Positions 35,898 through 44,764 of a stretch of DNA of 64,000 bases are shown here, piece after piece (position 1 is the stretch's first letter; every line of letters starts with the position of its first letter). The DNA is from Sphingobacteriaceae bacterium (lineage in GTDB: Bacteria > Bacteroidota > Bacteroidia > Sphingobacteriales > Sphingobacteriaceae). A model generated the notes under the pieces. The model had not been told where the DNA came from. It did not search any database and worked only from the letters and a program-made list of their open reading frames with translations. Location: positions 248,001 through 312,000 of the forward strand of contig JAGIAD010000002.1 in NCBI GenBank assembly GCA_017745075.1, read 5' to 3'. Position numbers and translations under genes: made by a program.

Positions 35898-36428
35898 ATG
35901 ATCGCGCAGCGCTTCAATCAACCGGTTAACCAGTTTGAACAATTAACCATCCTTATAATATTTCTTCTCCTTACTAGTTACTTGATAATAAAAACCTTAT
36001 CTTTGCAAAAGTTTTCATTTGCTAAGAAATTTATTCCATTGACTCTAGCCAAATTTACCAGTATCTATCTGATCTTTGTAGGCTTATTAATAGGCGTTGC
36101 TGCCGTTTTACCTTTGTTATTTCCTGATAAACAGATTTTTGTGAATAATTTTTGGGTAATGTTCGGCTTTTTGGCCGGTATTACCTATATCGCATACATG
36201 CTTGTTGATGTAGGGATAAAACGAGATCCCGAAGTGGGGATTATGGCTATTATGGGATCAATTGCAGTGAAGATGATTTTTTGTATGGCTTTTGTGCTGA
36301 TTTACAGTATAAAAGCAAAGGGAATTGGGCTTGTATTTCTGCTTAATTTTTTTTCTTTATATTTATTGTTTTCGGTCTTTGAAGTTTACTGTTTGTTACG
36401 TAACTTGCGCCACCAAAATTTAAAGTAA
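35898..36428 (+). CDS. Unknown four-helix membrane protein of the ATP synthase operon
   Basis: The frame gives up to 176 residues with about four membrane segments (near 18-32, 53-75, 90-107, 117-165). I do not recognise a named family. Position between atpZ-like and atpB suggests an AtpI-like or assembly role. The start is uncertain: the first 35 residues look less conserved in character, and a promoter-like TATCTTTGC lies inside the frame at 35999. A start at the TTG of 36003-36005 (giving MQKFSFAKK) is possible. Confidence 0.65.
   Translation: MIAQRFNQPVNQFEQLTILIIFLLLTSYLIIKTLSLQKFSFAKKFIPLTLAKFTSIYLIFVGLLIGVAAVLPLLFPDKQIFVNNFWVMFGFLAGITYIAYMLVDVGIKRDPEVGIMAIMGSIAVKMIFCMAFVLIYSIKAKGIGLVFLLNFFSLYLLFSVFEVYCLLRNLRHQNLK
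35999..36007 (+). promoter_or_regulatory. Possible internal promoter ahead of atpB
   Basis: TATCTTTGC is a full match to the -7 consensus and lies in the N-terminal part of the unknown membrane gene. It could drive a shorter form of that gene and the atpB-G genes. No clear -33 was seen at the ideal spacing. Confidence 0.4.
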
Positions 36429-36442
36429 AAAACTGCCAATAA

Positions 36443-37573
36443 ATGGATTGTAACCGAGTTTTTGTGTCTAAAGTTAAAAGGCTAACTATCGTTTTTACGC
36501 TTTTAATCGCGTTTTTATCTATCAAAATTGATACTTTCGCTCAAGTTGATAGCGCTGTTGTACCTGTTGATAGTGCTGTTGCTGAGTCTGCAGATGTGGC
36601 TTCAGGTGAGCATGGATCTGCTAAGCATGAAAAAGAAAAATTCGAGCCAACTAAAGTGATCATGGAGCACATTGCTGATTCACATGTTTGGCATCTCTGG
36701 GGGCACACTTCATTGCCTCTTCCTGTGATTTTATACACGGCTAACGGTCTGGAGGTTTTTTCATCAGCTCATTTTCATCATGGTGAGCATGATTATAAAG
36801 GTAAGTACAATAACTATCGTTTGGAAGAAGATCATATTAAAGTGGTTGGTGCCGATGGTAAGATCGATGAGGAGGCAAGCAAATCTATTCTTGATTTCTC
36901 GATCACTAAAAACGTTGCAGCAATGTTTGTTGCTATCCTGGTAATCCTGATCGTATTTATTTCAGTGGCCGGAGCTTATAAAAAACGTGTGGGTAAAGCA
37001 CCTAAGGGTTTGCAATCATTAATCGAGCCGATTATTGTTTTTGTTAGAGACGATATTGCTAAACCGAACATCGGTCATAAATATAATAAATTTATGCCTT
37101 ACCTGTTAACCGTGTTTTTCTTTATCTGGTTTAATAACTTATTGGGCTTAATTCCGATTTTTCCAGGTGGTGCTAACGTTACAGGAAACATTGCATTAAC
37201 CTTCGTAATGGCTTTGGGTACTTTGATTATTGTAAATGTAAACGGTAACAAATATTACTGGAAGCATATTCTTTTACCGGATGTTCCTTTCTGGTTATGG
37301 CCTTTAATGGTTGTTGTGGAGGTAATCGGTATTATTTCTAAACCTTTCGCTTTAATGGTTCGTTTGTTCGCGAACATCACTGCAGGCCATATTATCGTAT
37401 TAAGTTTAATATCGTTAATATTTATTTTCGAAACACTGGCTATTGCTCCGGTATCAGTAGCATTCGTATTGTTTATGGATGTGCTGGAATTACTGGTAGC
37501 ATTTTTACAGGCCTTTATTTTTACATTACTTACTGCTTTATTTATTGGTATGGCAGTAGAAGAACATCATTAA
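36443..37573 (+). CDS. atpB: ATP synthase F0 subunit a
   Basis: The 376-residue protein has a long N-terminal extension with a signal-like segment (LTIVFTLLIAFLSIKIDTFAQ) and a His/Glu-rich region, normal for Bacteroidota subunit a. The conserved proton-channel helix is present as KPFALMVRLFANITAGH, with the essential Arg. It forms the static channel against the c-ring. 14 bases after the previous gene. Confidence 0.96.
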   Translation: MDCNRVFVSKVKRLTIVFTLLIAFLSIKIDTFAQVDSAVVPVDSAVAESADVASGEHGSAKHEKEKFEPTKVIMEHIADSHVWHLWGHTSLPLPVILYTANGLEVFSSAHFHHGEHDYKGKYNNYRLEEDHIKVVGADGKIDEEASKSILDFSITKNVAAMFVAILVILIVFISVAGAYKKRVGKAPKGLQSLIEPIIVFVRDDIAKPNIGHKYNKFMPYLLTVFFFIWFNNLLGLIPIFPGGANVTGNIALTFVMALGTLIIVNVNGNKYYWKHILLPDVPFWLWPLMVVVEVIGIISKPFALMVRLFANITAGHIIVLSLISLIFIFETLAIAPVSVAFVLFMDVLELLVAFLQAFIFTLLTALFIGMAVEEHH

Positions 37574-37603
37574 CAGAAAACTATTTTTTACAAATTAATA
37601 TAA

Positions 37604-37828
<225 letters not shown>

Positions 37829-37915
37829 TAATCGCTGAAGAAATTAGGTTGGGTAATTAACGATTGGTTATTTACCCGGCCTTATTAAAAAGATTGTATT
37901 TAAAAATTAGATAAA

Positions 37916-38410
37916 ATGGAATTAGTAACCCCAAGCATAGGATTGGTTTTTTGGACGTCGGTAGCATTCATCTGTTTATTGATTATACTTAGAAAGTTTG
38001 CATGGAAACCTATTTTAGGCGCCATTCACGAGCGTGAGCAAAGCATTGATGAGGCTTTGAACAAAGCTGAATTGGCTAAACAGGAAATGGCACGTTTAAC
38101 CAGCCAGAACCAGGATTTGATGCAACAGGCCCGTGCCGAGCGTGATGAAATTTTAAAGGAAGCTAAAACCTTAAAGGATAGTATTTTAAACGAAGCTAAA
38201 AAACAAGCGCAAACTGAAGGTGCAAAATTGATCGAGAAAGCAAAAATTGAGATCGAAAACCAAAAGAAAGCGGCTTTAGCAGAAGTTAAAGGTCAGGTTT
38301 CTTCTTTATCATTAGAAATTGCAGAGCGTGTTTTACGTACTCAATTAGATGATAAAACTAAACAGGAAGCATTAGTTGCTAATTTGTTAAAAGACGTTGA
38401 ATTAAACTAA
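37916..38410 (+). CDS. atpF: ATP synthase F0 subunit b
   Basis: The 164-residue protein has one N-terminal membrane segment (about 7-25), the conserved FAWKPILGAIHEREQSI junction, and a long charged coiled coil to the C-terminus. It forms the peripheral stalk with the delta subunit encoded next. Confidence 0.96.
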   Translation: MELVTPSIGLVFWTSVAFICLLIILRKFAWKPILGAIHEREQSIDEALNKAELAKQEMARLTSQNQDLMQQARAERDEILKEAKTLKDSILNEAKKQAQTEGAKLIEKAKIEIENQKKAALAEVKGQVSSLSLEIAERVLRTQLDDKTKQEALVANLLKDVELN

Positions 38411-38458
38411 GCGTATTGCGGTAAGCGCGTCAAACGCTTAACGCCAACCCAAATAAAT

Positions 38459-38998
38459 ATGTCAGAAATTAAAGTTGCGAGCAGATACGCCAAATCATTA
38501 ATAGACCTAGCCATCGAAAACAATGCGCTGGAAGAATCTTATAATGATATGGTTTTGTTTGAGAAAGTGGTTGATGAAAGCCCTGAGTTGGAAGCAATAT
38601 TAAAAAACCCGATTGTACCTTTAGATAAAAAAACAGGTATCCTGAACGGCATTTTTGCAGACAAAGCCGGCAAATTGACACTTACTTTTTTCAAAACCGT
38701 TGTAAACAAAGGACGTTCGTCTATATTATTTGCTACTGCAAAACAGTTTGTGCAACAATACAATCAGATTAAAGGTATCGTTGCTGCTGATGTTACTACT
38801 GCTTCAGCTTTAAGTGCTGCGGCCAAGGAGGAAATTGTAGCCATTGTAAAAAAAGAATTAGGTGCCAATCAGGTAATCGTAAACGAAAAGGTGAACGAAA
38901 AACTAATTGGTGGTTTTATATTAAAAGTTGGTGATAAGCAATTCGATGCCAGTATTGCCAACGGTTTAAATAAACTTAAAAAAGAATTTGCGCAATAA
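38459..38998 (+). CDS. atpH: ATP synthase F1 subunit delta
   Basis: The 179-residue protein has the helical N-terminal domain (VASRYAKSLIDLAIENN) and the C-terminal signature block (NEKLIGGFILKVGDKQFDAS). It connects F1 to the b-subunit stalk. The 48-base gap before it contains GCGTTAAGCG-type words in both orientations. Confidence 0.95.
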   Translation: MSEIKVASRYAKSLIDLAIENNALEESYNDMVLFEKVVDESPELEAILKNPIVPLDKKTGILNGIFADKAGKLTLTFFKTVVNKGRSSILFATAKQFVQQYNQIKGIVAADVTTASALSAAAKEEIVAIVKKELGANQVIVNEKVNEKLIGGFILKVGDKQFDASIANGLNKLKKEFAQ

Positions 38999-39000
38999 CG

Positions 39001-39180
39001 TGTAGCGTTTTGCGTAGGGTGTTTAGCGTTGATTTGCAAAATGCCTGAAAAACATAGTGAAGCGTGAGTGTAAGGTAATAGAACACCAAATGCGAAACGC
39101 CTCGCAAAGAGTATTGCGATAAGCGTATGGCATGAAAAACGCCAGGCGCCATGCGCTAAGCATTAAACATTTATAAAAAG
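39001..39180. repeat. Self-complementary iterated-word spacer between atpH and atpA (GCGT type)
   Basis: The left half repeats AGCGTTTTGCGTAGGGTGTT-like words. The right half repeats AACGCCAGGCGCCATGCGC-like words, which are their complements in style. At about 195 bases it is the longest gap inside the ATP synthase operon. It is GC-richer than neighbouring gaps, and no reading frame stands out. Confidence 0.6.
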
Positions 39181-39195
39181 ATATAAAGTAAAATT

Positions 39196-40770
39196 ATGGT
39201 AGAGGTAAGACCAGACGAAGTATCGGCAATTATCAGACAGCAATTGGCGGGCTTCAAATCAGAAACCGAACTGGAAGAAGTTGGTACCGTGCTGCAAGTG
39301 GGCGACGGTATTGCCCGTGTTTACGGTTTAACTAAAGTTCAATCGGGTGAGTTGGTTGAATTTGCAAATGGCCTGCAAGGTATCGTATTAAACCTTGAGG
39401 AAGATAACGTTGGTGTGGTACTTTTAGGACCTTCTGACGAGATCAAAGAAGGTGATACCATTAAACGTACCAAAAAAATTGCCTCTATTAAAGTTGGTGA
39501 AGGTATGCTTGGTCGCGTAGTAAGCACTTTAGGTGAGCCTTTAGATGGTAAAGGTCCGATCTTGGGCGAAACTTACGAAATGCCTTTAGAGCGTAAAGCA
39601 CCAGGTGTAATCTATCGTCAGCCGGTAAATGAGCCTTTACAAACTGGTATTAAAGCAATCGATGCGATGATTCCAATTGGTCGTGGTCAGCGTGAGTTGG
39701 TTATCGGCGACCGTCAGATTGGTAAAACTGCTGTTTGTATCGATACCATTATTAATCAAAAAGAATTTTATGAAGCAGGTCAGCCTGTGTTCTGTATCTA
39801 TGTAGCTATTGGTCAGAAAAACTCTACTGTAGCTAACATTGTACGTACATTGGAAGAAAACGGTGCTTTACCATATACAGTTGTTGTTGCTGCTTCGGCT
39901 GCAGATCCTGCTCCAATGCAGTTCTATGCTCCGTTTGCAGGTGCTGCGATTGGCGAGTTTTTCCGCGATACAGGTAAACCGGCTTTAATTGTTTACGATG
40001 ATTTATCTAAACAAGCTGTGGCTTACCGCGAGGTATCTTTATTACTTCGTCGTCCACCGGGTCGTGAGGCTTATCCAGGTGACGTTTTCTACTTACACAG
40101 CCGTTTGCTGGAAAGAGCTGCGAAAATCAACGCTAACGATGATATCGCTAAAAACATGAACGATTTACCTGAGTCGATTAAACACATCGTTAAAGGTGGT
40201 GGTTCATTAACAGCACTTCCAATTATCGAAACACAAGCCGGCGACGTTTCTGCTTATATCCCAACCAACGTAATTTCAATTACTGATGGACAGATTTTCT
40301 TAGAGTCGAACCTGTTCAACTCTGGTATCCGTCCGGCAATTAACGTAGGTATATCGGTATCACGTGTGGGTGGTAATGCGCAGATCAAATCGATGAAAAA
40401 AGTAGCAGGTACTTTAAAGCTGGATCAGGCTCAATACCGCGAGTTAGAGGCTTTCTCTAAATTCGGTTCTGACTTAGATGCTGCAACAAAATCAGTATTG
40501 GATAAAGGTGCACGTAACGTAGAAATGTTAAAACAAGCTCAATTCTCTCCGTTTACTGTAGAGAAACAGGTTGCAATTGTTTATGCAGGTACTAAAAACT
40601 TAATGCGTAACGTTCCGGTAGATAAAGTAAAAGAATTTGAAACTGAATTCTTAACCCAGCTGGAATTACGTCATCCTGAAACTTTAGCGGCTTTAAAAGC
40701 TGGTAAATTTGATGATAACATTACTGGTGTTTTAGATACAGTAGCAAAAGAGATTTCAAGTAAATACTAA
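39196..40770 (+). CDS. atpA: ATP synthase F1 subunit alpha
   Basis: The 524-residue protein has the beta-barrel N-terminus, the P-loop [10 protein letters not shown], and the alpha-subunit signatures [14 protein letters not shown] and [20 protein letters not shown]. It forms the non-catalytic nucleotide sites of the F1 hexamer. The catalytic beta subunit (atpD) is not downstream. Confidence 0.98.
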   Translation: MVEVRPDEVSAIIRQQLAGFKSETELEEVGTVLQVGDGIARVYGLTKVQSGELVEFANGLQGIVLNLEEDNVGVVLLGPSDEIKEGDTIKRTKKIASIKVGEGMLGRVVSTLGEPLDGKGPILGETYEMPLERKAPGVIYRQPVNEPLQTGIKAIDAMIPIGRGQRELVIGDRQIGKTAVCIDTIINQKEFYEAGQPVFCIYVAIGQKNSTVANIVRTLEENGALPYTVVVAASAADPAPMQFYAPFAGAAIGEFFRDTGKPALIVYDDLSKQAVAYREVSLLLRRPPGREAYPGDVFYLHSRLLERAAKINANDDIAKNMNDLPESIKHIVKGGGSLTALPIIETQAGDVSAYIPTNVISITDGQIFLESNLFNSGIRPAINVGISVSRVGGNAQIKSMKKVAGTLKLDQAQYRELEAFSKFGSDLDAATKSVLDKGARNVEMLKQAQFSPFTVEKQVAIVYAGTKNLMRNVPVDKVKEFETEFLTQLELRHPETLAALKAGKFDDNITGVLDTVAKEISSKY

Positions 40771-40782
40771 TTAGATACAGTA

Positions 40783-40846
40783 GCGAGTATCAAGTATCAA
40801 GATTGGATTGCCTTTCTTGGATACTTGATACTTAATACTCGATACT
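40783..40846. repeat. Self-complementary iterated-word spacer between atpA and atpG (GATACTTGATA type)
   Basis: The left half reads GAGTATCAAGTATCAAG and the right half CTTGGATACTTGATACTTAA followed by TACTCGATACTT. The arms pair along most of their length. This is the shortest and clearest example of the class. Confidence 0.7.
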
Positions 40847-40852
40847 TAAAAA

Positions 40853-41746
40853 ATGGCTAATTTAAAAGAAGTAAGAAACCGGATTGCATCGGTACAGTCA
40901 ACACAGCAGATCACCAAAGCTATGAAAATGGTTTCGGCAGCAAAGTTGAAACGTGCTACCAATGCAATTATCGCTTTACGTCCTTATGCTACTAAACTGA
41001 AAGAGATTTTAGGTAATCTGTCAGCAAGTTTAGAGGGGTCGTCATCGCCTTTTATCCAAGAGCGTGAGCCCAATAAGGTGTTAATTGTTACTGTATCTTC
41101 AAACCGTGGTTTGGCAGGTGCTTTTAACATGAACGTAATTAAAGCGGCCAATAATTTAATTGCCGGAAAATATAGCGAACAGTTGAAAAACGGTAATGTG
41201 AGCATTATTTCTATTGGTAAGAAAACTCAGGATTTTTACGAAAAACGTAAATACAATGTTATTGGTAACAATAACGAAATATATTCAGCCCTGACTTTCG
41301 AAAACGTAACCAAAATTACGGATACAATTATGGCAGGTTTTGTTAAAGGTGAGTTTGATAGGGTAGAAGTGGTTTACAACCGTTTCAGAAACGCTGCTGT
41401 GCAGTTTATTACTACTGAACAATTGCTGCCTTTGCCTAAAACAGAAGAAGCAACAGATCTAAAGGCCGTTAAGAAAACAACAAATGCTGATTATATTTTA
41501 GAGCCTTCTCAGGAAGAAATTGTAGAACAGCTGATTCCTAAATCAATTAAAATCCAGTTATACAAAGCCGTGTTAGATTCACATGCTTCTGAACATGGTG
41601 CACGTATGACATCAATGGATAAAGCAACTGAAAATGCTGGCGAACTATTAAAAGCCTTAAAACTTTCATACAACCAGGCACGTCAGGCTGCAATTACAAC
41701 TGAGTTAACTGAGATTGTAAGTGGTGCTGCTGCATTGGAAGGATAA
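40853..41746 (+). CDS. atpG: ATP synthase F1 subunit gamma
   Basis: The 297-residue protein has the N-terminal rotor helix (IASVQSTQQITKAMKMVSAAKL), the central SSNRGLAGAFN block and the C-terminal helix with HGARMTSMDKATENA and YNQARQAAITTEL. It forms the central shaft. It ends the operon; atpD and atpC are not found here, which is usual in Bacteroidota, from memory. Confidence 0.97.
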   Translation: MANLKEVRNRIASVQSTQQITKAMKMVSAAKLKRATNAIIALRPYATKLKEILGNLSASLEGSSSPFIQEREPNKVLIVTVSSNRGLAGAFNMNVIKAANNLIAGKYSEQLKNGNVSIISIGKKTQDFYEKRKYNVIGNNNEIYSALTFENVTKITDTIMAGFVKGEFDRVEVVYNRFRNAAVQFITTEQLLPLPKTEEATDLKAVKKTTNADYILEPSQEEIVEQLIPKSIKIQLYKAVLDSHASEHGARMTSMDKATENAGELLKALKLSYNQARQAAITTELTEIVSGAAALEG

Positions 41747-41795
41747 GTTTAGTTTGGAATTGAGATTTTTTAATCCTGAGTCTTAAAAATAATTT

Positions 41796-41825
41796 AAAAC
41801 CCATTTCTTAATTGAAATGGGTTTT
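41796..41825 (+). terminator. Intrinsic terminator of the ATP synthase operon
   Basis: A 12-bp perfect stem (AAAACCCATTTC with GAAATGGGTTTT), 6-base loop and T run, 50 bases after the atpG stop. Confidence 0.92.
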
Positions 41826-41844
41826 TTTATACTTTTAGATTTTA

Positions 41845-41940
41845 TAATCCAGAATTATTATGTTTTTTATGGATTGTAATCCAAAATTATTATGTTTTTT
41901 ATGGATCGTAATCCAAAATTATTATACTTTTGTATAAAGA
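41845..41940 (+). repeat. Three 32-bp tandem repeats ending in a promoter
   Basis: Units start with TAATCC at 41845, 41877 and 41909, an exact period of 32. The first two share AATTATTATGTTTTTTATGG. The third diverges after ATTATTA to give TACTTTTG (41925-41932), a -7 promoter match 18 bases before the ATPase ATG. GGATT-GT-AATCC forms a small inverted repeat at the unit joints. The period is about three helical turns, so bound proteins would face one side. Confidence 0.8.
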
Positions 41941-41950
41941 TTAGATTGCT

Positions 41951-43078
41951 ATGATTGTTCGGAAACAATTAGATTATGCTTTTGCAAGGCTTTTTAAAGG
42001 GAAAGCCTTTATCATTTTTGGGCCACGTCAAACGGGTAAAACCACATTTGTTGAACAGTTATTGGCAAAGGTTGATAAGAAGACCCTATACCTAAACGGG
42101 GATGATGCCGATGTACGCGAAATCCTGACTAAGCCCAATGCAGCACAAATAGCGCAAATGCTCGCTGGTTACGAAGTGCTCTTTATTGATGAGGCCCAAC
42201 GAATAAATGATGTAGGTCTGTTGATCAAGATTATTGTCGATCGTTTTAAACCTGTTCAGGTAATTGCAACAGGTTCTTCAGCATTTGAGTTATCAGGTAA
42301 AATAAATGAGCCTCTAACCGGTAGGAAATATGAAATGATGCTTTTGCCATTTTCGTACGCTGAACTGGTAAATGATACTGATTTTATTACCGAAGAAAGA
42401 TCATTGGAACAGCGGCTAATTTATGGTTCTTATCCTGAAATTATAAACGACCCGCAGAGCGCAGAAGAGCATTTAAAATTACTTGCCGATAGTTATCTGT
42501 ATAAGGATCTGTTTGCGTTAGAAGAGGTAAAAAAGCCGCTCCTGTTCGAGAAAATTGTAAAAGCGCTGGCCTTACAGGTTGGAAGCGAGGTGAATTTTTC
42601 AGAGCTGGCACAGCTGGTAAAGGCCGATCAGAAAACAGTTGATAAGTACATCAGCCTGCTCGAAAAATCTTTCGTGATTTTTAGCCTGCCTGCATTTTCG
42701 GGCAATGTACGCAATGAGATTAAAAAGAGCAGGAAGATTTATTTCTATGATACGGGTATTATTAATGCGATTACACGGAATTTTAACCCCTTAGCCAATA
42801 GAAATGATGTTGGGGCACTGTTCGAAAATTATATGATTGCCGAACGTATAAAGTTTTTGCATCAGAACCAGATAGAAGCAGAATGCTTTTTCTGGCGTAC
42901 CACGCAGCAACAGGAAATTGATTATATCGAAAAAGCAAAAGAAAAATTTTTGGCTGTTGAGTTTAAATGGAGCGAAAGGGGGAAAAATAAAATTTCACTT
43001 ACTTTTAAGCATGCTTACCCCGATGCAGAAACATTATTGGTTTCAAAAACTGATAGGGGAAGTTTTTTAAATGGCTAA
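41951..43078 (+). CDS. AAA_14/DUF4143 ATPase
   Basis: The 375-residue protein has a P-loop (GPRQTGKT, 24-31), Walker B (VLFIDEAQR), the sensor-like ATGSSAFELSG, and a C-terminal DUF4143 domain. The C-terminal FWRTTQQQEIDYI and AVEFKW segments form the E-x-D and E-x-K pattern of a PD-(D/E)xK nuclease-like fold, a usual feature of this family. Such genes occur in multiple copies in many bacteria and have been suspected of roles in stress or mobile DNA; function is not settled. A single gene with its own repeat-bearing promoter. Confidence 0.9.
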   Translation: MIVRKQLDYAFARLFKGKAFIIFGPRQTGKTTFVEQLLAKVDKKTLYLNGDDADVREILTKPNAAQIAQMLAGYEVLFIDEAQRINDVGLLIKIIVDRFKPVQVIATGSSAFELSGKINEPLTGRKYEMMLLPFSYAELVNDTDFITEERSLEQRLIYGSYPEIINDPQSAEEHLKLLADSYLYKDLFALEEVKKPLLFEKIVKALALQVGSEVNFSELAQLVKADQKTVDKYISLLEKSFVIFSLPAFSGNVRNEIKKSRKIYFYDTGIINAITRNFNPLANRNDVGALFENYMIAERIKFLHQNQIEAECFFWRTTQQQEIDYIEKAKEKFLAVEFKWSERGKNKISLTFKHAYPDAETLLVSKTDRGSFLNG

Positions 43079-43137
43079 AATTAATCTCACTTCGATTAAG
43101 AAATGGGATTTGCAAAGTTAAAAATAAGCGTTTTCTG

Positions 43138-43145
43138 TATCTTTG
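43138..43145 (+). promoter_or_regulatory. -7 promoter element of the phosphatase gene
   Basis: TATCTTTG fully matches the consensus and lies 18 bases before the ATG at 43163. Confidence 0.55.
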
Positions 43146-43162
43146 TAACCTAATATCAGGTT

Positions 43163-43927
43163 ATGAAAAAATACATCCTCATCATTTTGTTGTCTGCTTC
43201 ATTTTTTGCTAAAGCGCAAAATCCTGCCCGTGATTACACCAATGCGGTGCTTTGGCAACAAACATCTGGCGAATACCGCGCGCTATGTTTCCAGGCTTAC
43301 AATTTTGCACGTTTATCGCTAAAAGAGGCTTTATGGGCCGATACCAGTAAGAAGCCAAACTGTGTAATTGTTGATATAGACGAAACAGTTCTGGATAACT
43401 CCGCTTTTCAGGGGCATGAAATTAAAAAAGGGTTGAGTTATGCACCTGATGATTGGACCGCGTGGACAAGTTTAGCCCGGGCCGATACCGTTCCGGGCGC
43501 ACTGGCATTTTTAAAGTTTGCCGCATCAAAAAATATCGAAACCTTTTATGTAAGCAATCGTAATGAAAAGGATTATCAGGCGACCTTAAAAAACCTGCAG
43601 CAATTTGGATTTCCTTATGCAGATGATGCGCATTTGGTGGTTTCGAAAGGAACCTCAGATAAAGAGCCCCGCCGGCAAAAGGTAGCCGAAACCCATAATA
43701 TACTGATGCTTTGTGGAGATAACCTGAGCGATTTTTCGAATATTTTTTACCGTGAAAATAAAAACACGAAAGAGCAGGTAGAACAGAACCAGTATCTTTT
43801 CGGTACCAAATTTATTGTATTGCCAGACCCTATGTATGGCGATTGGGAAAAGCCTTTGTATCAGGGTGAAAAGCTATCAGATAAGGATAAAGCAAAGCAA
43901 CGTTTAGAACGATTAAAAAGTTACTAA
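43163..43927 (+). CDS. Secreted HAD-IIIB phosphatase, 5'-nucleotidase e(P4) family
   Basis: The 254-residue protein has a signal peptide (ILIILLSASFFAKAQ; no lipid Cys at the cleavage site) and an HAD phosphatase domain with Asp71-x-Asp73 in VIVDIDETVLDNS, FYVSNR (motif II) and MLCGDNLSDFS (motif IV). This matches the e(P4)/class C acid phosphatase group, which hydrolyses nucleoside monophosphates or NMN outside the inner membrane. Lack of the lipid anchor differs from Haemophilus e(P4). Confidence 0.92.
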   Translation: MKKYILIILLSASFFAKAQNPARDYTNAVLWQQTSGEYRALCFQAYNFARLSLKEALWADTSKKPNCVIVDIDETVLDNSAFQGHEIKKGLSYAPDDWTAWTSLARADTVPGALAFLKFAASKNIETFYVSNRNEKDYQATLKNLQQFGFPYADDAHLVVSKGTSDKEPRRQKVAETHNILMLCGDNLSDFSNIFYRENKNTKEQVEQNQYLFGTKFIVLPDPMYGDWEKPLYQGEKLSDKDKAKQRLERLKSY

Positions 43928-43955
43928 GTTTATATAATTATTCGGCAATAAGTAT

Positions 43956-43964
43956 TACTTTTGC
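43956..43964 (+). promoter_or_regulatory. -7 promoter element of the small membrane-protein gene
   Basis: TACTTTTGC matches the consensus and lies 21 bases before the ATG at 43986. Confidence 0.5.
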
Positions 43965-43985
43965 TGCAACATAAAAATAAACATT

Positions 43986-44204
43986 ATGGAGAACAACAAA
44001 TTAAAGCACAATACAGAAAGTATGCAAACGGCTAACCAGCCAGGAATTTATAAATTGATGGTTTTGGGTGTACTGATATGCATTGTGGGTACTTACGCAC
44101 GTTTCGCTTACGATTCTTGGCAGGTATCATTGGCATCATGGATTGTTTTGTTCATCGGTGCAATTATTGCCATTAAAGGAGTATTCAAAATATTAGACGC
44201 ATAA
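43986..44204 (+). CDS. Small two-helix membrane protein of unknown function
   Basis: A 72-residue protein with a hydrophilic N-terminus (about 20 residues) and two membrane segments (about 23-42 and 49-69). I do not recognise a family. A consensus promoter element upstream and a terminator directly after show a dedicated transcription unit, which supports it being real. Confidence 0.75.
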   Translation: MENNKLKHNTESMQTANQPGIYKLMVLGVLICIVGTYARFAYDSWQVSLASWIVLFIGAIIAIKGVFKILDA

Positions 44205-44223
44205 GCTTTTGCTATCAAGATAT

Positions 44224-44258
44224 AAAGCCGGTTATGTTCATTCATTATCGGCTTTTTT
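44224..44258 (+). terminator. Terminator of the small membrane-protein gene
   Basis: Stem AAAGCCG with CGGCTTT followed by a T run, 19 bases after the stop. Confidence 0.75.
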
Positions 44259-44269
44259 ATTATATACAA

Positions 44270-44298
44270 ATCCATCAGGTTTTCAAAACCTGATGGAT
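44270..44298. repeat. Palindrome of the AGGTTTTCAAAACCT family, 14-bp arms
   Basis: Arms ATCCATCAGGTTTT and AAAACCTGATGGAT are perfect complements around a single C. It shares the core with 9250-9268 and is probably a dispersed palindromic repeat. Confidence 0.8.
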
Positions 44299-44764
44299 TT
44301 AAGTAAAATAGTTTCCAAAAGCCCTGCCATCCGCTTTACTCCGTTACTCTCCGTGCCCGCTCCTGTCAAGATTTAAATTACTTAGGCAGACCTTTCCTAT
44401 CCTAAACCTAACAGTCGCGGCAGCCCCTGATTCTTTGCCGATGAATCGGAACTAAATTAGCATCAGGGCTACAGCAAATGGCGAGACTGCTATACCCAAC
44501 TGCTTTTGTACCTGCTTTCCAAAAAATAAGATAAGTGTTGAATACCCGCATTTGTAAAGATTTACATTACTTAAGCTTTTCTTATTCTTAACGAAGAGCC
44601 ATCCAAAGTACCTTCTCACTACGCTAAACATAATATTGGGTTACCTAAATCCAATTATCGTATTAAGGGTAAATACAGCGTTATAATCTAACCAAAGGCG
44701 CTGAACTTCTCATGGCCATTTGAAGCAATATTTAAAATGATTACTTATTTAGAACCACACAATC
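44299..44764. other. Gap with degenerate structured repeats, no gene seen
   Basis: This stretch before the DUF4349 gene holds an inverted pair AGCCCCTGAT and ATCAGGGCT (44422-44470) and flanking segments (CCCTGCCATCCGC, GGGCTACAGC) that resemble dispersed Bacteroidota intergenic repeats. No reading frame, tRNA or strong promoter element is evident. Confidence 0.5.

Noticed and set aside
41845..41940. Possible CRISPR array
   Set aside because: The three 32-base units are directly adjacent with no unique spacers, and no cas genes are present.
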